Shown: positions 8,981-17,835, numbered from the stretch's first letter. The stretch is 64,000 bases of DNA from Anabaena sp. PCC 7108 (GCF_000332135.1 NZ_KB235895.1:31287-95286); one strand, 5' to 3'. Made by a program: numbers and translations. The notes: generated by a model not told the origin, from the sequence alone.

Positions 8981-9033
8981 TTGACAATTGTACCGTTCGT
9001 TCGATATATTTTAGTTGTACCGAACGAACGGTA
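8981..9033 (+). promoter_or_regulatory. TetR operator over the GST promoter
   Basis: TACCGTTCGTTCG (8991-9003) and CGAACGAACGGTA (9021-9033) form a perfect 13-bp inverted repeat with a 17-bp gap. A rightward promoter, TTGACA at 8981 and TATATT at 9005 with an 18-bp spacer, has its spacer filled by the left operator arm. Binding would therefore block the polymerase directly. Each arm also contains the direct repeat CGTT CGTT. Confidence 0.8.
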
Positions 9034-9061
9034 TAGAGCAATAATCAAAAGAGAAACCACA

Positions 9062-9664
9062 ATGATTCAACTGCATGGTCACGAAATCTCTGGTAACAGC
9101 TACAAAGCCCATTTAATGCTGTCACTGCTCAATCTTGAATATGAATGGATCAGAGTTGATTTAATGAAGGGTGAACACAAATCACCAGAATACTTAGCAA
9201 TCAATCCATTTGGACAAGTGCCTTTGTTAGTAGATGGAGAAACACAACTTGCTGATGCACAAGCAATTCTGGTCTATCTAGCTCGACAATATGGCGGTGA
9301 ACAGTGGCTACCTGTGGATGCACTACCGATGGCACAGGTAATTCGTTGGTTATCAACGGCTGCGGGTGAAGTGCGTCAAGGTCCAGAAAATGCTCGTCTC
9401 TACTATTTATTTGGGGCTGGAACTAACATAAATATTGAACGGGCAACCCAAAAAGCCGAATTTATTCTCAAGCAACTTGAGCAGCATTTAAGTACACGCA
9501 ATTGGTTAGAATTTGAGCATCCTACAATCGCTGATGTTGCTATCTATCCCTATATTGCTCTAGCAAGAGATGGCAAGATTGAACTTGATACCTATCCTCA
9601 TGTTTTGAATTGGATTGAACGGGTTAAACAACTTCCTGGTTATATTCCCATGTTAGGAATCTAG
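9062..9664 (+). CDS. Glutathione S-transferase family protein
   Basis: 200 residues. An N-terminal thioredoxin-like GST domain (SGNSYKAHLMLSLLNLEYEW, with the conserved INPFGQVPLLVDG containing the cis-proline) is followed by an all-helical C-terminal domain (HLSTRNWLEFEHPTIADVAI). It conjugates or reduces electrophiles with glutathione in the cytosol. The ATG at 9062 follows the operator and promoter. The next gene begins 4 bp after its stop, which indicates an operon with the truncated quinone reductase. Confidence 0.9.
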   Translation: MIQLHGHEISGNSYKAHLMLSLLNLEYEWIRVDLMKGEHKSPEYLAINPFGQVPLLVDGETQLADAQAILVYLARQYGGEQWLPVDALPMAQVIRWLSTAAGEVRQGPENARLYYLFGAGTNINIERATQKAEFILKQLEQHLSTRNWLEFEHPTIADVAIYPYIALARDGKIELDTYPHVLNWIERVKQLPGYIPMLGI

Positions 9665-9667
9665 ACA

Positions 9668-10003
9668 ATGAAAGCCATAATCTTGAATTCATCTCAATCT
9701 ATCAATTCTTCAGAATGGTTTGCTGAAACTGAAATGGCAACTTCAATACCCGAACCCAGGGACTTACTCATTCGCGTTCAAGGCATTTCCGTCAATCCAG
9801 TGGATTACAAAGTTCGCGCATCCCCTCAGATGCAACATCCCTCACAGATTTTAGGATTGGATGCAGCCGGAATTGTTGAGGCTGTTGGCAAAAAAGTCAC
9901 TCTATTTAAACCCGGTGATGAGGTCTACTATGCAGGCAGCTTTACCCGTCCTGGTAATAATAGTGAATATCATGTAGTTGATGAGCGGATTGTTTGTTGG
10001 TAA
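9668..10003 (+). pseudogene. Truncated zinc-type alcohol dehydrogenase / quinone oxidoreductase
   Basis: 111 residues matching only the GroES-like N-terminal domain of MDR quinone reductases (VQGISVNPVDYKVR, LGLDAAGIVEAVG, FKPGDEVYYAG). The family is about 330-340 residues long; the NADPH-binding Rossmann domain is missing. The frame stops at 10003, right where homology to a different gene begins, so a deletion has fused two loci. It is operon-coupled to the GST gene. Confidence 0.85.
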
Positions 10004-10060
10004 AAAACCAACCAGGCTTCCAGCCGTAAAACGTGCCTATGGGAAAGCAGAGGAGATCCG

Positions 10061-10126
10061 ATGAAAATCTTGGCAATTTCCGGCAGTCTAAGCTCTCAAT
10101 CTTCTAACACAGCAATTTTGTACTAA
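10061..10126 (+). pseudogene. NAD(P)H-dependent FMN reductase, N-terminal remnant
   Basis: A 21-codon frame, MKILAISGSLSSQSSNTAIL then Y and stop, reproduces the start and the FMN-phosphate loop of NADPH-dependent FMN reductases (KIL-ISGSLR-SN). The rest of the gene (about 160 residues) is gone. AGGAGA stands upstream, so the original ribosome site is kept. A second deletion scar in the same operon. Confidence 0.7.
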
Positions 10127-10256
10127 AAATATAGGCGTTTTGAATATCACAAATCTAGCAAAGGCACATAGCTTATTAGAGTTTGGAAGAGCGATTAGCA
10201 AGGTGATCTTATCTGAATTACGGTAGAAGTTTCTTTAATTTCAGGAGCAAAACACG

Positions 10257-11219
10257 ATGGCAAACCCAGGCTGGTCACGTACCGAATCACCCTTTCACGC
10301 AGGTGAACTGGCAATTCAGGCTCGATTTGGAGCGCAGGAGCAGATAGACAAGCAAGGACGGCGAATGATTCGAGACTATCTCCCCGATCAGCATCGGCAA
10401 TTCTTTGCCCAACTGCCATTAGTGATTGTCGGAACAGTTGATACAGCCGATAATCTTTGGGCTTCGATTCTAGTGGGAAAACCGGGCTTTATTTCCACAA
10501 CTGATAGTCGTACCGTGCAGATTGTGTCCAAACCGCTCTTTGGCGATCCCCTGACAACCACACTCGCTGCCGGCATTAACATTGGCTTTCTCGGCATTGA
10601 ACTACACTCTCGTCGTCGGAATCGTCTAAATGGGACAGTCATACAAACCCATGTAGATGGCTTTGAGGTACAGGTGGGGCAAAGCTTTGGTAACTGTCCC
10701 CAATACATTCAGTCCCGGATGTTTGAGCTAGACGAGTATGATGCCGCAGTACCCAAACCAGTTTATCAGGTGACAACCTTGGGAGACGTGGAACAAGCCA
10801 TGATTAGGGAAGCTGATACATTTTTCATTGCCACTGCCTATCAAGATGAATCGGCGGGCGTGGCTGGAGGTGTAGATGTTTCCCATCGCGGTGGCAAAGC
10901 TGGTTTCGTGCGGGTGGACGACGATTGCACCTTGACTATTCCTGATTTTTCAGGCAATTGTCATTTTAATACTTTCGGTAACTTGGAGTTAAATCCCCGT
11001 GCGGGATTACTGTTTGTAGATTTTTCTCAGGGTAATTTGCTTTACCTCACAGGCACCGCCAAAGTAATTTGGGAAGGGGCTGAAATTAGCAGATATCAAG
11101 GGGCAGAGCGATTGTTACGCTTCTATGTTGAGCAGGGATATCGGGTGGAAGGTAGTCTTCCCCTCCGTTGGTCAAATCCTGAATTCTCACCCTTTCTCGC
11201 TCATACTGGTTCTTGGTAA
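10257..11219 (+). CDS. Pyridoxamine 5'-phosphate oxidase-family flavoprotein
   Basis: 320 residues, the size of the larger PPOX-family proteins with two split-barrel halves. Conserved segments include the first barrel (LPLVIVGTVDTADNLWASIL, KPLFGDPL) and the second (FFIATAYQDE, DVSHRGGKAGFVRV, NFGN-like NTFGNLELNPRAGLLFVDF). Such proteins bind FMN or F420 and reduce quinones or nitro compounds. Same direction as the GST gene and probably part of the same detoxification group. GGAGCAAAACACG precedes the ATG. Confidence 0.85.
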   Translation: MANPGWSRTESPFHAGELAIQARFGAQEQIDKQGRRMIRDYLPDQHRQFFAQLPLVIVGTVDTADNLWASILVGKPGFISTTDSRTVQIVSKPLFGDPLTTTLAAGINIGFLGIELHSRRRNRLNGTVIQTHVDGFEVQVGQSFGNCPQYIQSRMFELDEYDAAVPKPVYQVTTLGDVEQAMIREADTFFIATAYQDESAGVAGGVDVSHRGGKAGFVRVDDDCTLTIPDFSGNCHFNTFGNLELNPRAGLLFVDFSQGNLLYLTGTAKVIWEGAEISRYQGAERLLRFYVEQGYRVEGSLPLRWSNPEFSPFLAHTGSW

Positions 11220-11283
11220 GAAATGATTAATCGAGTATAAGAAATAACTATTAAGCTGCACACAGATTCAGGAACATGGCTTC

Positions 11284-11700
11284 ATGGAAACTAAACCCCC
11301 TCTGCCTCCGTTTACCTTAGAAACCGCTCAAGCCAAAGTCCAAGCGGCTGAAGATGCCTGGAATACCCGTGATCCAGAGCGGGTTGTCCTGGCATACACG
11401 GAAGATTCTCAGTGGCGGAATCGCTCCGATTTTTTTAGTGGCCGAACCGCTATTAAAGAGTTTCTTCAACGCAAATGGGCAAAAGAACTAGACTACCGCT
11501 TAAAAAAAGAACTCTGGTGCTTTATGGATAATCGGATTGCGGTGCGATTTGAATATGAATGGCACGATGATTCTGGTTCTTGGTATCGCGCCTATGGCAA
11601 TGAAAACTGGGAATTTGCCGAAAACGGGCTGATGATGCGGCGTTTTGCCAGCATTAATGATATCTCTATTCAGGAGAGCGAGCGAAAATTTCGATGGTGA
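11284..11700 (+). CDS. DUF1348 / NTF2-like protein
   Basis: 138 residues with the SnoaL/NTF2-like cone fold expected from sequence: an N-terminal helix ([20 protein letters not shown]), then [11 protein letters not shown] and a beta-rich end with [13 protein letters not shown]. The DUF1348 family is about 140-155 residues. Usually found with reductases and GSTs in cyanobacteria; no catalytic activity is established. It lies 64 bp after the PPOX gene in the same direction. Confidence 0.85.
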   Translation: METKPPLPPFTLETAQAKVQAAEDAWNTRDPERVVLAYTEDSQWRNRSDFFSGRTAIKEFLQRKWAKELDYRLKKELWCFMDNRIAVRFEYEWHDDSGSWYRAYGNENWEFAENGLMMRRFASINDISIQESERKFRW

Positions 11701-11852
11701 TTAACCATCTTTGGCATTAAGCAGAAATCAGGGCAACCACTGAAATAAAACCTGAAAAAGCTTATCATATATAGCTTTCAGATTTTGAGTATCTCCCCTT
11801 TTCCCCAAACATTAAGAAGGCTACAAGCAGACATATGTACGTAGTCAATAGT

Positions 11853-12635
11853 TTACGCACAGTTTTCGATCAAGGATAAAAATGATAGGGGTTGGCTCAT
11901 ATTAGCAGCAAAGCCGAGAATTCCTGGATCTCGATGTTCGTAAAGTAACTCACCTTTGCTATCAAACAAAAAAGTACCACCACGCTGAGTTAAGTAGGCA
12001 GAATTCGGCACATAAGTCTGCCAATTTCTGAGAACTTCCACCATATTCCGTAGCCGCAGAGTAGCTAACTCAAAGGGGCGTTGAAAGCCACTTCCGCCGG
12101 CTAATTGGAAAAACGAGCCTTGGAAAGCAGGTAGAGGAGTACCTTGAATGATTTCATCATCCCCAATGAGTTGAGGGGCTTTGCGGTCTCCCTTGTATCC
12201 CCGAAAAACTTCCGCCAGCGTTCCCGGACTACCAATCCCTGCACACATCAAAATTAGATTTAGCCAAGCTTTCCCAGACTCAGCAAGCCCAGGGAGAGAA
12301 ATATTCAGACCAGAATAGAGATTGAGTTGGCGATGTAGTTCTCCATTCGGTTCAACAAATAAATTTTCCGGCGGAAATCCTGTATATTCACAGAATTTTG
12401 TGCCAGAAGCGAGATTGCCTATGCCCACCGCACGAATAGCGAGTTTTTTATCTGTCAAATTTTTAGCTTCGCGCTGTAACCACCACGCATATTCAAGACT
12501 ATCAAAATCTCCAAGTTGTGGCCAAACTAAGATAAGGATATGTGAGGCAGTCTCGCAGTTTTCTAGCAAGGGTCGGATTATGCCATCACTAACACGCTGA
12601 TATTTGCTCTGATTAAGGATAGCGTAGGGGTTCAT
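11853..12635 (-). CDS. Peroxiredoxin-like (AhpC/TSA family 2) protein
   Basis: 260 residues. The core resembles the thioredoxin-fold PRXL2-type proteins of cyanobacteria: ILILVWPQLGDFDSLEYAWW, then IRAVGIGNLASG and FCEYTGFPPENLFVEPNGEL. The usual CxxC or peroxidatic Cys at the strand-helix junction is not visible (the position reads WPQLGD), so a peroxidase role is doubtful. The C-terminal part (GTFLFDSKGELLYEHRDPGI) is the conserved last strand pair. Convergent with the DUF1348 gene. Confidence 0.75.
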   Translation of the reverse strand: MNPYAILNQSKYQRVSDGIIRPLLENCETASHILILVWPQLGDFDSLEYAWWLQREAKNLTDKKLAIRAVGIGNLASGTKFCEYTGFPPENLFVEPNGELHRQLNLYSGLNISLPGLAESGKAWLNLILMCAGIGSPGTLAEVFRGYKGDRKAPQLIGDDEIIQGTPLPAFQGSFFQLAGGSGFQRPFELATLRLRNMVEVLRNWQTYVPNSAYLTQRGGTFLFDSKGELLYEHRDPGILGFAANMSQPLSFLSLIENCA

Positions 12636-12780
12636 GGCAAGAGATTAACTGCTATTTAGCTCTCAAATTTTAGCCCAATTTAACAGAATTTACATTGATT
12701 TTATCGAATTGCCGTAATATCCCGTCCCTTTATAGAGCGGGAGCATCAAGACAATTTTTGTTTAAGTTTAAGTTCCGTAG

Positions 12781-14586
12781 TTACCAGGAATCACCTACTG
12801 TAACATCCACCACTACAGGCACAGGGTTAAGAAACTTAAGAGCCGCAGCAACCATACATCTGTGTAGCATTTTGCTCACTCGCTCCACCTCATTCTCTGG
12901 ACATTCCAGCACAATTTCATCATGAACAACACAGATCAACTTTGCATTAGTTCTACTTAACGGCTTAACAAGCTTCACCATCGCCAACTTATTAATATCT
13001 GCATTCAACCCTTGTACAGGATGATTGAGCATTTCAGCAAACCTGGGTTTATCAGCCCATCTTCGTCTTCTCCCTGCTAAAGTCCGACTTTCTTTAATAC
13101 CCCGCAGATATGCTTGCTTAATCGTTTCGTGCCACTTAGTTACACCAGAATAAGCATCAAAAAACCGCTTTCTAAAAGCCTTCGCCTGATCCAGTGTCAT
13201 TGTCACACCATACTTAGTTTCAGCATAAATGCGAAGTTTGGCAGCCCCCATACCGTAAATCAGTCCAAAATTAATTGCTTTAGCCAGTCTGCGGTCTTCC
13301 TCTGTCACCTCCGTGATCACCTTACCAGTTACCAAAGCAGCAGTCAGTTTGTGCAAGTCAGCACCTTGACGATATGCTTGTTGCATCTTGGCATCACCAG
13401 AAAGACGCGCTACTATTCTTAATTCAATTTGCGAATAATCAGCTTTCAGTATTTGGTAGTTAGGTGCAGCAATAAAACAACTTCTAGCAGCATCACGGGG
13501 AATAGTTTGTAAAGGTGGTTGACGACAGGAAAATCTCCCAGACCTTGCTCCTAATTGATAATAATTAGGGTGAATTCTCCCAGTTTTTGGGTGAATATGT
13601 TTAGGTAAACTTTCAGTAAAAGTGGCAGTAATTTTAGCAAGGTGACGATAGTCTAAAAGAGCCTTAATAATAGGATATTGAGCTACTAAAGGTACTAAAT
13701 CTTTTTGATTAGTTGATTGGACAGGAATACCCATAGCCTGGAAAGCAGCTAAAACTTGTTGAGAAGAATTAGGATTAACAGTATCAGTCAATTCTGGTAA
13801 CAGAGATAATTGAGATTTACCCACCAAACGCAATTGTTTAAGTTGTTGAAGTGCATTGACTTTATCAGTTTCTAACTTTGCACCCAACTTATGCAATTGA
13901 GACAAATCAAACAACATTCCATTGAGTTCCATTTGAGCAACAACAGGCAGACAATGAAATTCAAGTTGGGCAATTTTTAGCAAATTAGCCTGTTTTAATT
14001 TCTTGATTAAAATTGGGTAAAAGTCGAGTAAAATAGCAGCATCTAAAGCAGCATATTGTAATTGTTCTGAAGTCAGAGATTGATGCCAATTGCTAGTTTG
14101 TAAGGTTTTATCTATTTGGATACGTAACAGTTTACGAGCGACATTTTCTAAAGATGCACTGGTTTTAATGCCAGCATTTAAAACTTGGTAAGCTAGTTGA
14201 GTATCAAAGAAACGTCCAGCAATTTGCAGTCCAGCTTGAGTGAGAAATTGCCATTCAAACTTGGCATTATGAGCAATTTTCAAAGCGGAATTACAGAGGA
14301 GTTTGTTAAGTAGTAAACGACTAATGTTAGTGCATTTATTTCCAGTTTTTTGTTCCATATTATTGCGTTTGTAAATAGTTGGTAAATCAATTATTACAAC
14401 CGGATAATTAGGTACAGCTATTTGAATTAATCGAATTGTATCAGTTAAAGGATCTAGTCCTGTAGTTTCACAATCTAAAGCTAGAACTTTTGCTTTAAAC
14501 AAAGGTTTGATAACACTTTTGAGAGTTGGAACATCTTTGACTACAGTGTATTTTGGGTATTCAGAGGATTTTGGGGAATAGTTCAT
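12781..14586 (-). CDS. polA: Family-A DNA polymerase with 3'-5' exonuclease, no 5' nuclease
   Basis: 601 residues. Exonuclease motifs: LALDCETTGLD (Exo I), IAHNAKFEWQFL (Exo II), QYAALDAAILLDFY (Exo III). Polymerase motifs: DYSQIELR (A), RRLAKAINFGLIYG (B), VVHDEIVL (C). All catalytic acids are present, so it should be active and proofreading. Chromosomal Pol I is about 900 residues with an N-terminal 5' nuclease, which is absent here, as in phage- and plasmid-type enzymes. An internal QLSLL near residue 255 resembles a clamp-binding peptide but is weak. Start ATG at 14586. Confidence 0.93.
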   Translation of the reverse strand: MNYSPKSSEYPKYTVVKDVPTLKSVIKPLFKAKVLALDCETTGLDPLTDTIRLIQIAVPNYPVVIIDLPTIYKRNNMEQKTGNKCTNISRLLLNKLLCNSALKIAHNAKFEWQFLTQAGLQIAGRFFDTQLAYQVLNAGIKTSASLENVARKLLRIQIDKTLQTSNWHQSLTSEQLQYAALDAAILLDFYPILIKKLKQANLLKIAQLEFHCLPVVAQMELNGMLFDLSQLHKLGAKLETDKVNALQQLKQLRLVGKSQLSLLPELTDTVNPNSSQQVLAAFQAMGIPVQSTNQKDLVPLVAQYPIIKALLDYRHLAKITATFTESLPKHIHPKTGRIHPNYYQLGARSGRFSCRQPPLQTIPRDAARSCFIAAPNYQILKADYSQIELRIVARLSGDAKMQQAYRQGADLHKLTAALVTGKVITEVTEEDRRLAKAINFGLIYGMGAAKLRIYAETKYGVTMTLDQAKAFRKRFFDAYSGVTKWHETIKQAYLRGIKESRTLAGRRRRWADKPRFAEMLNHPVQGLNADINKLAMVKLVKPLSRTNAKLICVVHDEIVLECPENEVERVSKMLHRCMVAAALKFLNPVPVVVDVTVGDSW

Positions 14587-14642
14587 AAAGTTTATTGATT
14601 TGGTTCTTCATGAGTATTAGTTGGCATTTATTTAATAAAAAA

Positions 14643-14669
14643 AGAGAGATTTATATATAAAATCTCTCT
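14643..14669 (-). terminator. Terminator between the TM repeat protein and polA
   Basis: AGAGAGATTT (14643-14652) pairs with AAATCTCTCT (14660-14669). Read leftward a run of seven Ts follows. It ends the transcript of the 14688-15590 gene before the polymerase gene. Confidence 0.8.
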
Positions 14670-14687
14670 CTTATTCGCTTGATTCAA

Positions 14688-15590
14688 TTAACCAACTTGG
14701 CACTGAGGCTTATCTTTCTGTAAAATATGATGTGGTTGGATATCTTGGTCAGAATCATGAATTGCATTAGGAGCTAATTCTTGAATAATTGGTTGAACAA
14801 TTTCTGGTGCGATTTCTAAACGATTTTTGATTTGTGCTTGCAACCAACCTAAAGGAACGTTTTTACCATTGACTTTCTGTTTGATAATTAAGTCAGACTT
14901 GGGGTTTGTAGATTTTTTAATGGCACTAGCAATTTTTCTGGCTGTGCGTAAATCAATTTTGTCTATGTCAACAGTAATTGAATTGTTGACTTCGAGTTCT
15001 GCTTGTAAAGAAGTGCTATCATTTGATTGATTACTATTGTCATCTTCAAGGTTAGTACAAATAGTAGATTCATTCACTTCTTCAACTTTGGTAAAATCAT
15101 CATCTGATACACTTAGTTGATTACTATTGTCATCTTCAAGGTTAGTACAAATAGTAGATTCATTCACTTCTTCAACTTTGGTAAAATCATCATCTGATAC
15201 ACTTAGTTGATTACTATTGTCATCTTCAAGGTTAGTACAAATAGTAGATTCATTCACTTCTTCAACTTTGGTAAAATCATCATCTGATATACTTAGTTGA
15301 TTACCATTGTTATGTTCAATATTGGCAGAACTATGAACAACAGAGTTATTATTAGCAGGTGAATGATAATTTTCTTTTTCAAGATTAAGATTGCCATTTG
15401 TTGTTTCACGAAATTCAATGCTTGATTGTTCAGATGTGTTAGTGTTAGAACCAACTTCAATTTGAACAGAGACTTCATGCCATAAATGCACTAATCCCCA
15501 TCCAAAATCAACAAGCATTATGATGGTAAAAGATGCTGTAATTATCAGGATCAGATAATTTAAAACTTCTTGAATTTGTTGAATATTCAT
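14688..15590 (-). CDS. Single-pass membrane protein with three 30-residue acidic repeats
   Basis: 300 residues, not recognised. Residues 10-35 form one hydrophobic segment (LNYLILIITASFTIIMLVDF). The middle holds three near-identical 30-residue repeats (NQLSVSDDDFTKVEEV then NESTICTNLEDD), acidic and likely disordered. The C-terminal 90 residues (IDLRTARKIASAIKKS, GWLQAQIKNRLEIAPEIVQP) form a basic, folded-looking domain of the SAP-like or HTH-like type. This would place a putative nucleic-acid-binding domain on a flexible arm at the membrane (inference). The next gene downstream is polA. Confidence 0.65.
   Translation of the reverse strand: MNIQQIQEVLNYLILIITASFTIIMLVDFGWGLVHLWHEVSVQIEVGSNTNTSEQSSIEFRETTNGNLNLEKENYHSPANNNSVVHSSANIEHNNGNQLSISDDDFTKVEEVNESTICTNLEDDNSNQLSVSDDDFTKVEEVNESTICTNLEDDNSNQLSVSDDDFTKVEEVNESTICTNLEDDNSNQSNDSTSLQAELEVNNSITVDIDKIDLRTARKIASAIKKSTNPKSDLIIKQKVNGKNVPLGWLQAQIKNRLEIAPEIVQPIIQELAPNAIHDSDQDIQPHHILQKDKPQCQVG
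15031..15300. repeat. Three tandem 90-bp repeats inside the membrane-protein gene
   Basis: Units begin with TTACTATTGTCATCTTCAAG at 15031, 15121 and 15211. The three copies are essentially identical apart from one base near the end of the third. A fourth, diverged start is seen at 15301. The period is a multiple of three, so the protein repeats stay in frame. Near-perfect identity points to recent expansion. Confidence 0.92.
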
Positions 15591-16015
15591 GATGATTCAA
15601 TTGAGATTCATTATCAAAAACAACGAAGCAATAGCTTCCTTCTAAATTTCTTTAAATTTCCAAGATTCGATAAAACTTTTCAACAATGGACAATCCAATT
15701 GATAATTGACAATTATTTCTCCCTTATTCGTAAGAAGAAAGGTGGGAAATAGAATTTTTCCTAATAAAGCAGAGGTTAACCACCTTGAATAAAAAATTGT
15801 CAATTATGAATTATCAATTGATAATATAGCAATCCTAAATGATTATAGAATGATTAGAACATGAGTACTATGAATATAAGTCAAGCTAGATAAAGGTTTT
15901 GAGTATCCTAATTCACCAAATCACTTGTACTATATGTTCACAACTCAAATCGGATTGCTATATTTGCATCCTCAGTTGAAAATCTAAAGTTGTAAACTGA
16001 GGATTTTTGGTAACT
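15591..16015. other. Intergenic with inverted repeats
   Basis: No convincing gene. A segment at 15697-15715 (AATTGATAATTGACAATTA) is repeated in inverted form at 15797-15821 with a small insertion. A stem of 10 bp, ATCCTCAGTT (15968-15977) / AACTGAGGAT (15994-16003), lies just past the stop of the leftward gene and may terminate it, although the T-run is on the other strand. Confidence 0.5.
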
Positions 16016-16711
16016 TTAAAACAAATCCATTTGTACAGATGAATTTACTGAAGTTTCCACAGGATGAGTATTTTCAAGTTCGTCTAATTTAGACTTAGCA
16101 TTAACACGACGTTTACCCCATCCTTGCTGTGCTGCGTGTTTAACTATGCTGCGTCGAATTGATTGACTAATATCGTGAAAATCATTCTTTACCTGCTGAA
16201 AATGGATAATGGATTTACTGCCACTATTCCTTGTATTTCCATCAATAAATTCATAAAAACTCTGGTAATCTTTGGGTAATTTATTGTATTTAGTCAAAAC
16301 TTCATTACCTACCCAAAGATAAAGGTTAGCGTAATCTCGATGTAAAGGTGCGTCGTAGGTTGCTGGCATCATGTAAGTGAGAACTTCTGTAGCTGTGGCA
16401 TATTCACCAACTTGATTTTGTTCATACTCATTACAAATCAGTTCTAACCTGTCTTGAATACAAGCAAACTTCAACCATTGAGGAATTGTATCACTCCAAG
16501 CATTGCCATAAATAACCAATGGACCTGCTAGGTAGCGAATATGGTGTATAGAAAATTCGGCTATTTCTAATAAAGTTGCTAACAATTCTTTAGGAGTATC
16601 TAAACTGGCCAGAACTTGCAGCATTTTCAATGTGTTGTGTGGCAGTTTAGCATTTTTATGATTCTTTAATTCTGTCACTACTTCCGCAGGAATCAAGTTT
16701 AGTTGTTCCAT
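16016..16711 (-). CDS. Unknown protein ending in a sliding-clamp-binding peptide (QMDLF)
   Basis: 231 residues, no family recognised, mostly helical by eye. The extreme C-terminus is SSVQMDLF, matching the bacterial clamp-binding consensus QL[SD]LF. It is preceded by about 20 polar residues that would act as a flexible tether. A short basic patch (AAQQGWGKRRVNAK) stands before it. The frame is open to a TTG at 16750, but the ATG at 16711 has GAGAAG upstream and leaves the double operator at 16744-16780 in the promoter, so I choose it. Likely controlled by the XRE protein at 40492-40923 (shared operator). Confidence 0.75.
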   Translation of the reverse strand: MEQLNLIPAEVVTELKNHKNAKLPHNTLKMLQVLASLDTPKELLATLLEIAEFSIHHIRYLAGPLVIYGNAWSDTIPQWLKFACIQDRLELICNEYEQNQVGEYATATEVLTYMMPATYDAPLHRDYANLYLWVGNEVLTKYNKLPKDYQSFYEFIDGNTRNSGSKSIIHFQQVKNDFHDISQSIRRSIVKHAAQQGWGKRRVNAKSKLDELENTHPVETSVNSSVQMDLF

Positions 16712-16743
16712 TTGTCTTCTCGATATGAGCGCATCATAAAAAA

Positions 16744-16780
16744 TAGCCAATCGGCTAATAATTTATTAGCCAATCGGTTA
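16744..16780. promoter_or_regulatory. Double XRE-type operator
   Basis: TAGCCAATCGGCTA (16744-16757) is an inverted repeat with arms TAGCC/GGCTA. A second copy, TAGCCAATCGGTTA (16767-16780), starts 23 bp further on, about two helical turns. The same palindrome with one change stands before the XRE gene at 40932-40947. Confidence 0.7.
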
Positions 16781-16854
16781 TTGCTGTTACTCAATTAATT
16801 TTTTATGCTGGTATTAATTAGTTGACAGTTGACAATTGACAATTAATATTTTTT

Positions 16855-17039
16855 GGTTTTTTCGTACATATTATGCTAAATGTAAGTCATGAAAACCACG
16901 AAACTCTCTCCATACAATAAAAACACGCATTGTTTATTAACATTTTAGAGGTTTTTCGTGAATTTCGATTTTTACCTTTATTTTTCAACGAAATTTCGAT
17001 GTTGAATTAATAGTTTGGCATAACAAGTACCGAAGAACC
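16855..17039. mobile_element. MITE copy C (ISL3-like ends)
   Basis: The left end GGTTTTTTCGTACATATTAT and the right end, which reads inverted as GGTTCTTCGGTACTTGTTAT, are matching inverted repeats of the ISL3 type (GG-TCTTC). Length 185 bp, no reading frame. The flanking 8-mers (TATTTTTT and CTCTTTTT) match only in part. Same family as the elements at 20812, 40011 and 42840. Confidence 0.6.
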
Positions 17040-17091
17040 CTCTTTTTTCAAAAATTCCTATTTTTCAATCCTCTCCCCAATGAGGAAGAGG

Positions 17092-17137
17092 TAATTCAAT
17101 ACTGCTCGGTTAACGAAATAAATAAGGCTGTTCCCCT
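17092..17137. repeat. Dispersed repeat, first copy
   Basis: A 46-bp segment around TTCAATACTGCTCGGTTAAC recurs with about 80% identity at 44545-44592 in the same orientation. Both are intergenic. It resembles the end of an old insertion element; no transposase remains. Confidence 0.5.
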
Positions 17138-17242
17138 TGGAATATCGTTATTTATAATGCCCAAAAAGGCTTTAAAGAGTAGTATTAAAAGGTAATTGTT
17201 AATTGTCCATTATTGAATGGTATTGTTGTTTAGGTAATAGCA

Positions 17243-17548
17243 ATGAATCAAAAACACGCATTAAATCAAAATTTTGAAGATGAAAATAATCAGGTAAAGT
17301 CTGTTAACGGTTATCAGTCTCCTGGTTATAGTATTGAGGAATCTGGTGATGAGGATAATAGTAATCCTTGGGAAACAGACAGATTTGAAGATGGTTATCA
17401 AGAAAATATTTTTGAAATCAACTTTGGCGATACAGCATATACAGAATCAGTTGCTAATCCCAATCCCAAATTACCAGGATATAGTTCTGGTTCGGGTTAT
17501 AAATCCAAGAAAAACCAGCAGTCAACATCCCCAGAATTAGAGTTGTAA
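17243..17548 (+). CDS. Small acidic, disordered protein; unknown function
   Basis: 101 residues, rich in Asn, Glu, Ser and Gly with no hydrophobic core, therefore probably disordered (PGYSIEESGDEDNSNPW, PGYSSGSGYKSKKNQQS). Two PGYS segments repeat at both ends. No family recognised. Start ATG at 17243. A clear terminator follows at 17695. It stands before a secreted lysozyme-like gene in the same direction but 376 bp away. Confidence 0.5.
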   Translation: MNQKHALNQNFEDENNQVKSVNGYQSPGYSIEESGDEDNSNPWETDRFEDGYQENIFEINFGDTAYTESVANPNPKLPGYSSGSGYKSKKNQQSTSPELEL

Positions 17549-17562
17549 ATCGTAAGAATTCA

Positions 17563-17591
17563 GGAGTTAGGAGTTAGGAATCAGGAGTCAG
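17563..17591. repeat. Short tandem heptamer-type repeat
   Basis: CAGGAGTTAGGAGTTAGGAA followed by TCAGGAGTCAG is a short tandem repeat built on GGAGTTA, a class common in Nostocales intergenic DNA. Confidence 0.6.
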
Positions 17592-17694
17592 AATACTTAT
17601 ACAACCACCGAATCAATAGATTCGAGATTTTAGAATCCTTAATAAGGATGATACTTAAGGTCTTACCTATTTTGTATTATGACTCCTTACTAAA

Positions 17695-17723
17695 CCCCGT
17701 CCATTTTTAAACATGGGGTTTTT
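17695..17723 (+). terminator. Terminator after the 17243-17548 gene
   Basis: AACCCC (near 17693-17698) pairs with GGGGTT (17715-17720), followed by TTT. The loop contains an A/T-rich spacer. Confidence 0.55.
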
Positions 17724-17835
17724 AAGGAGAATATATTATTCAGTTGTGGTTTAAGTTCAAGCTATTACCCTAATTCCCAAAAACTATAGCTTTCAAGGTA
17801 CACGCGGTTTATAAATCATATTTTCACTGATACGT

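Noticed and set aside
13800-13830. QLSLL in the polymerase as clamp-binding site
   Set aside because: It lies inside the protein in a helical region and lacks the final aromatic residue; kept only as a weak note.
15031-15300. CRISPR-like array at 15.0 kb
   Set aside because: The 90-bp repeats are in-frame coding repeats of a membrane protein with no spacers.
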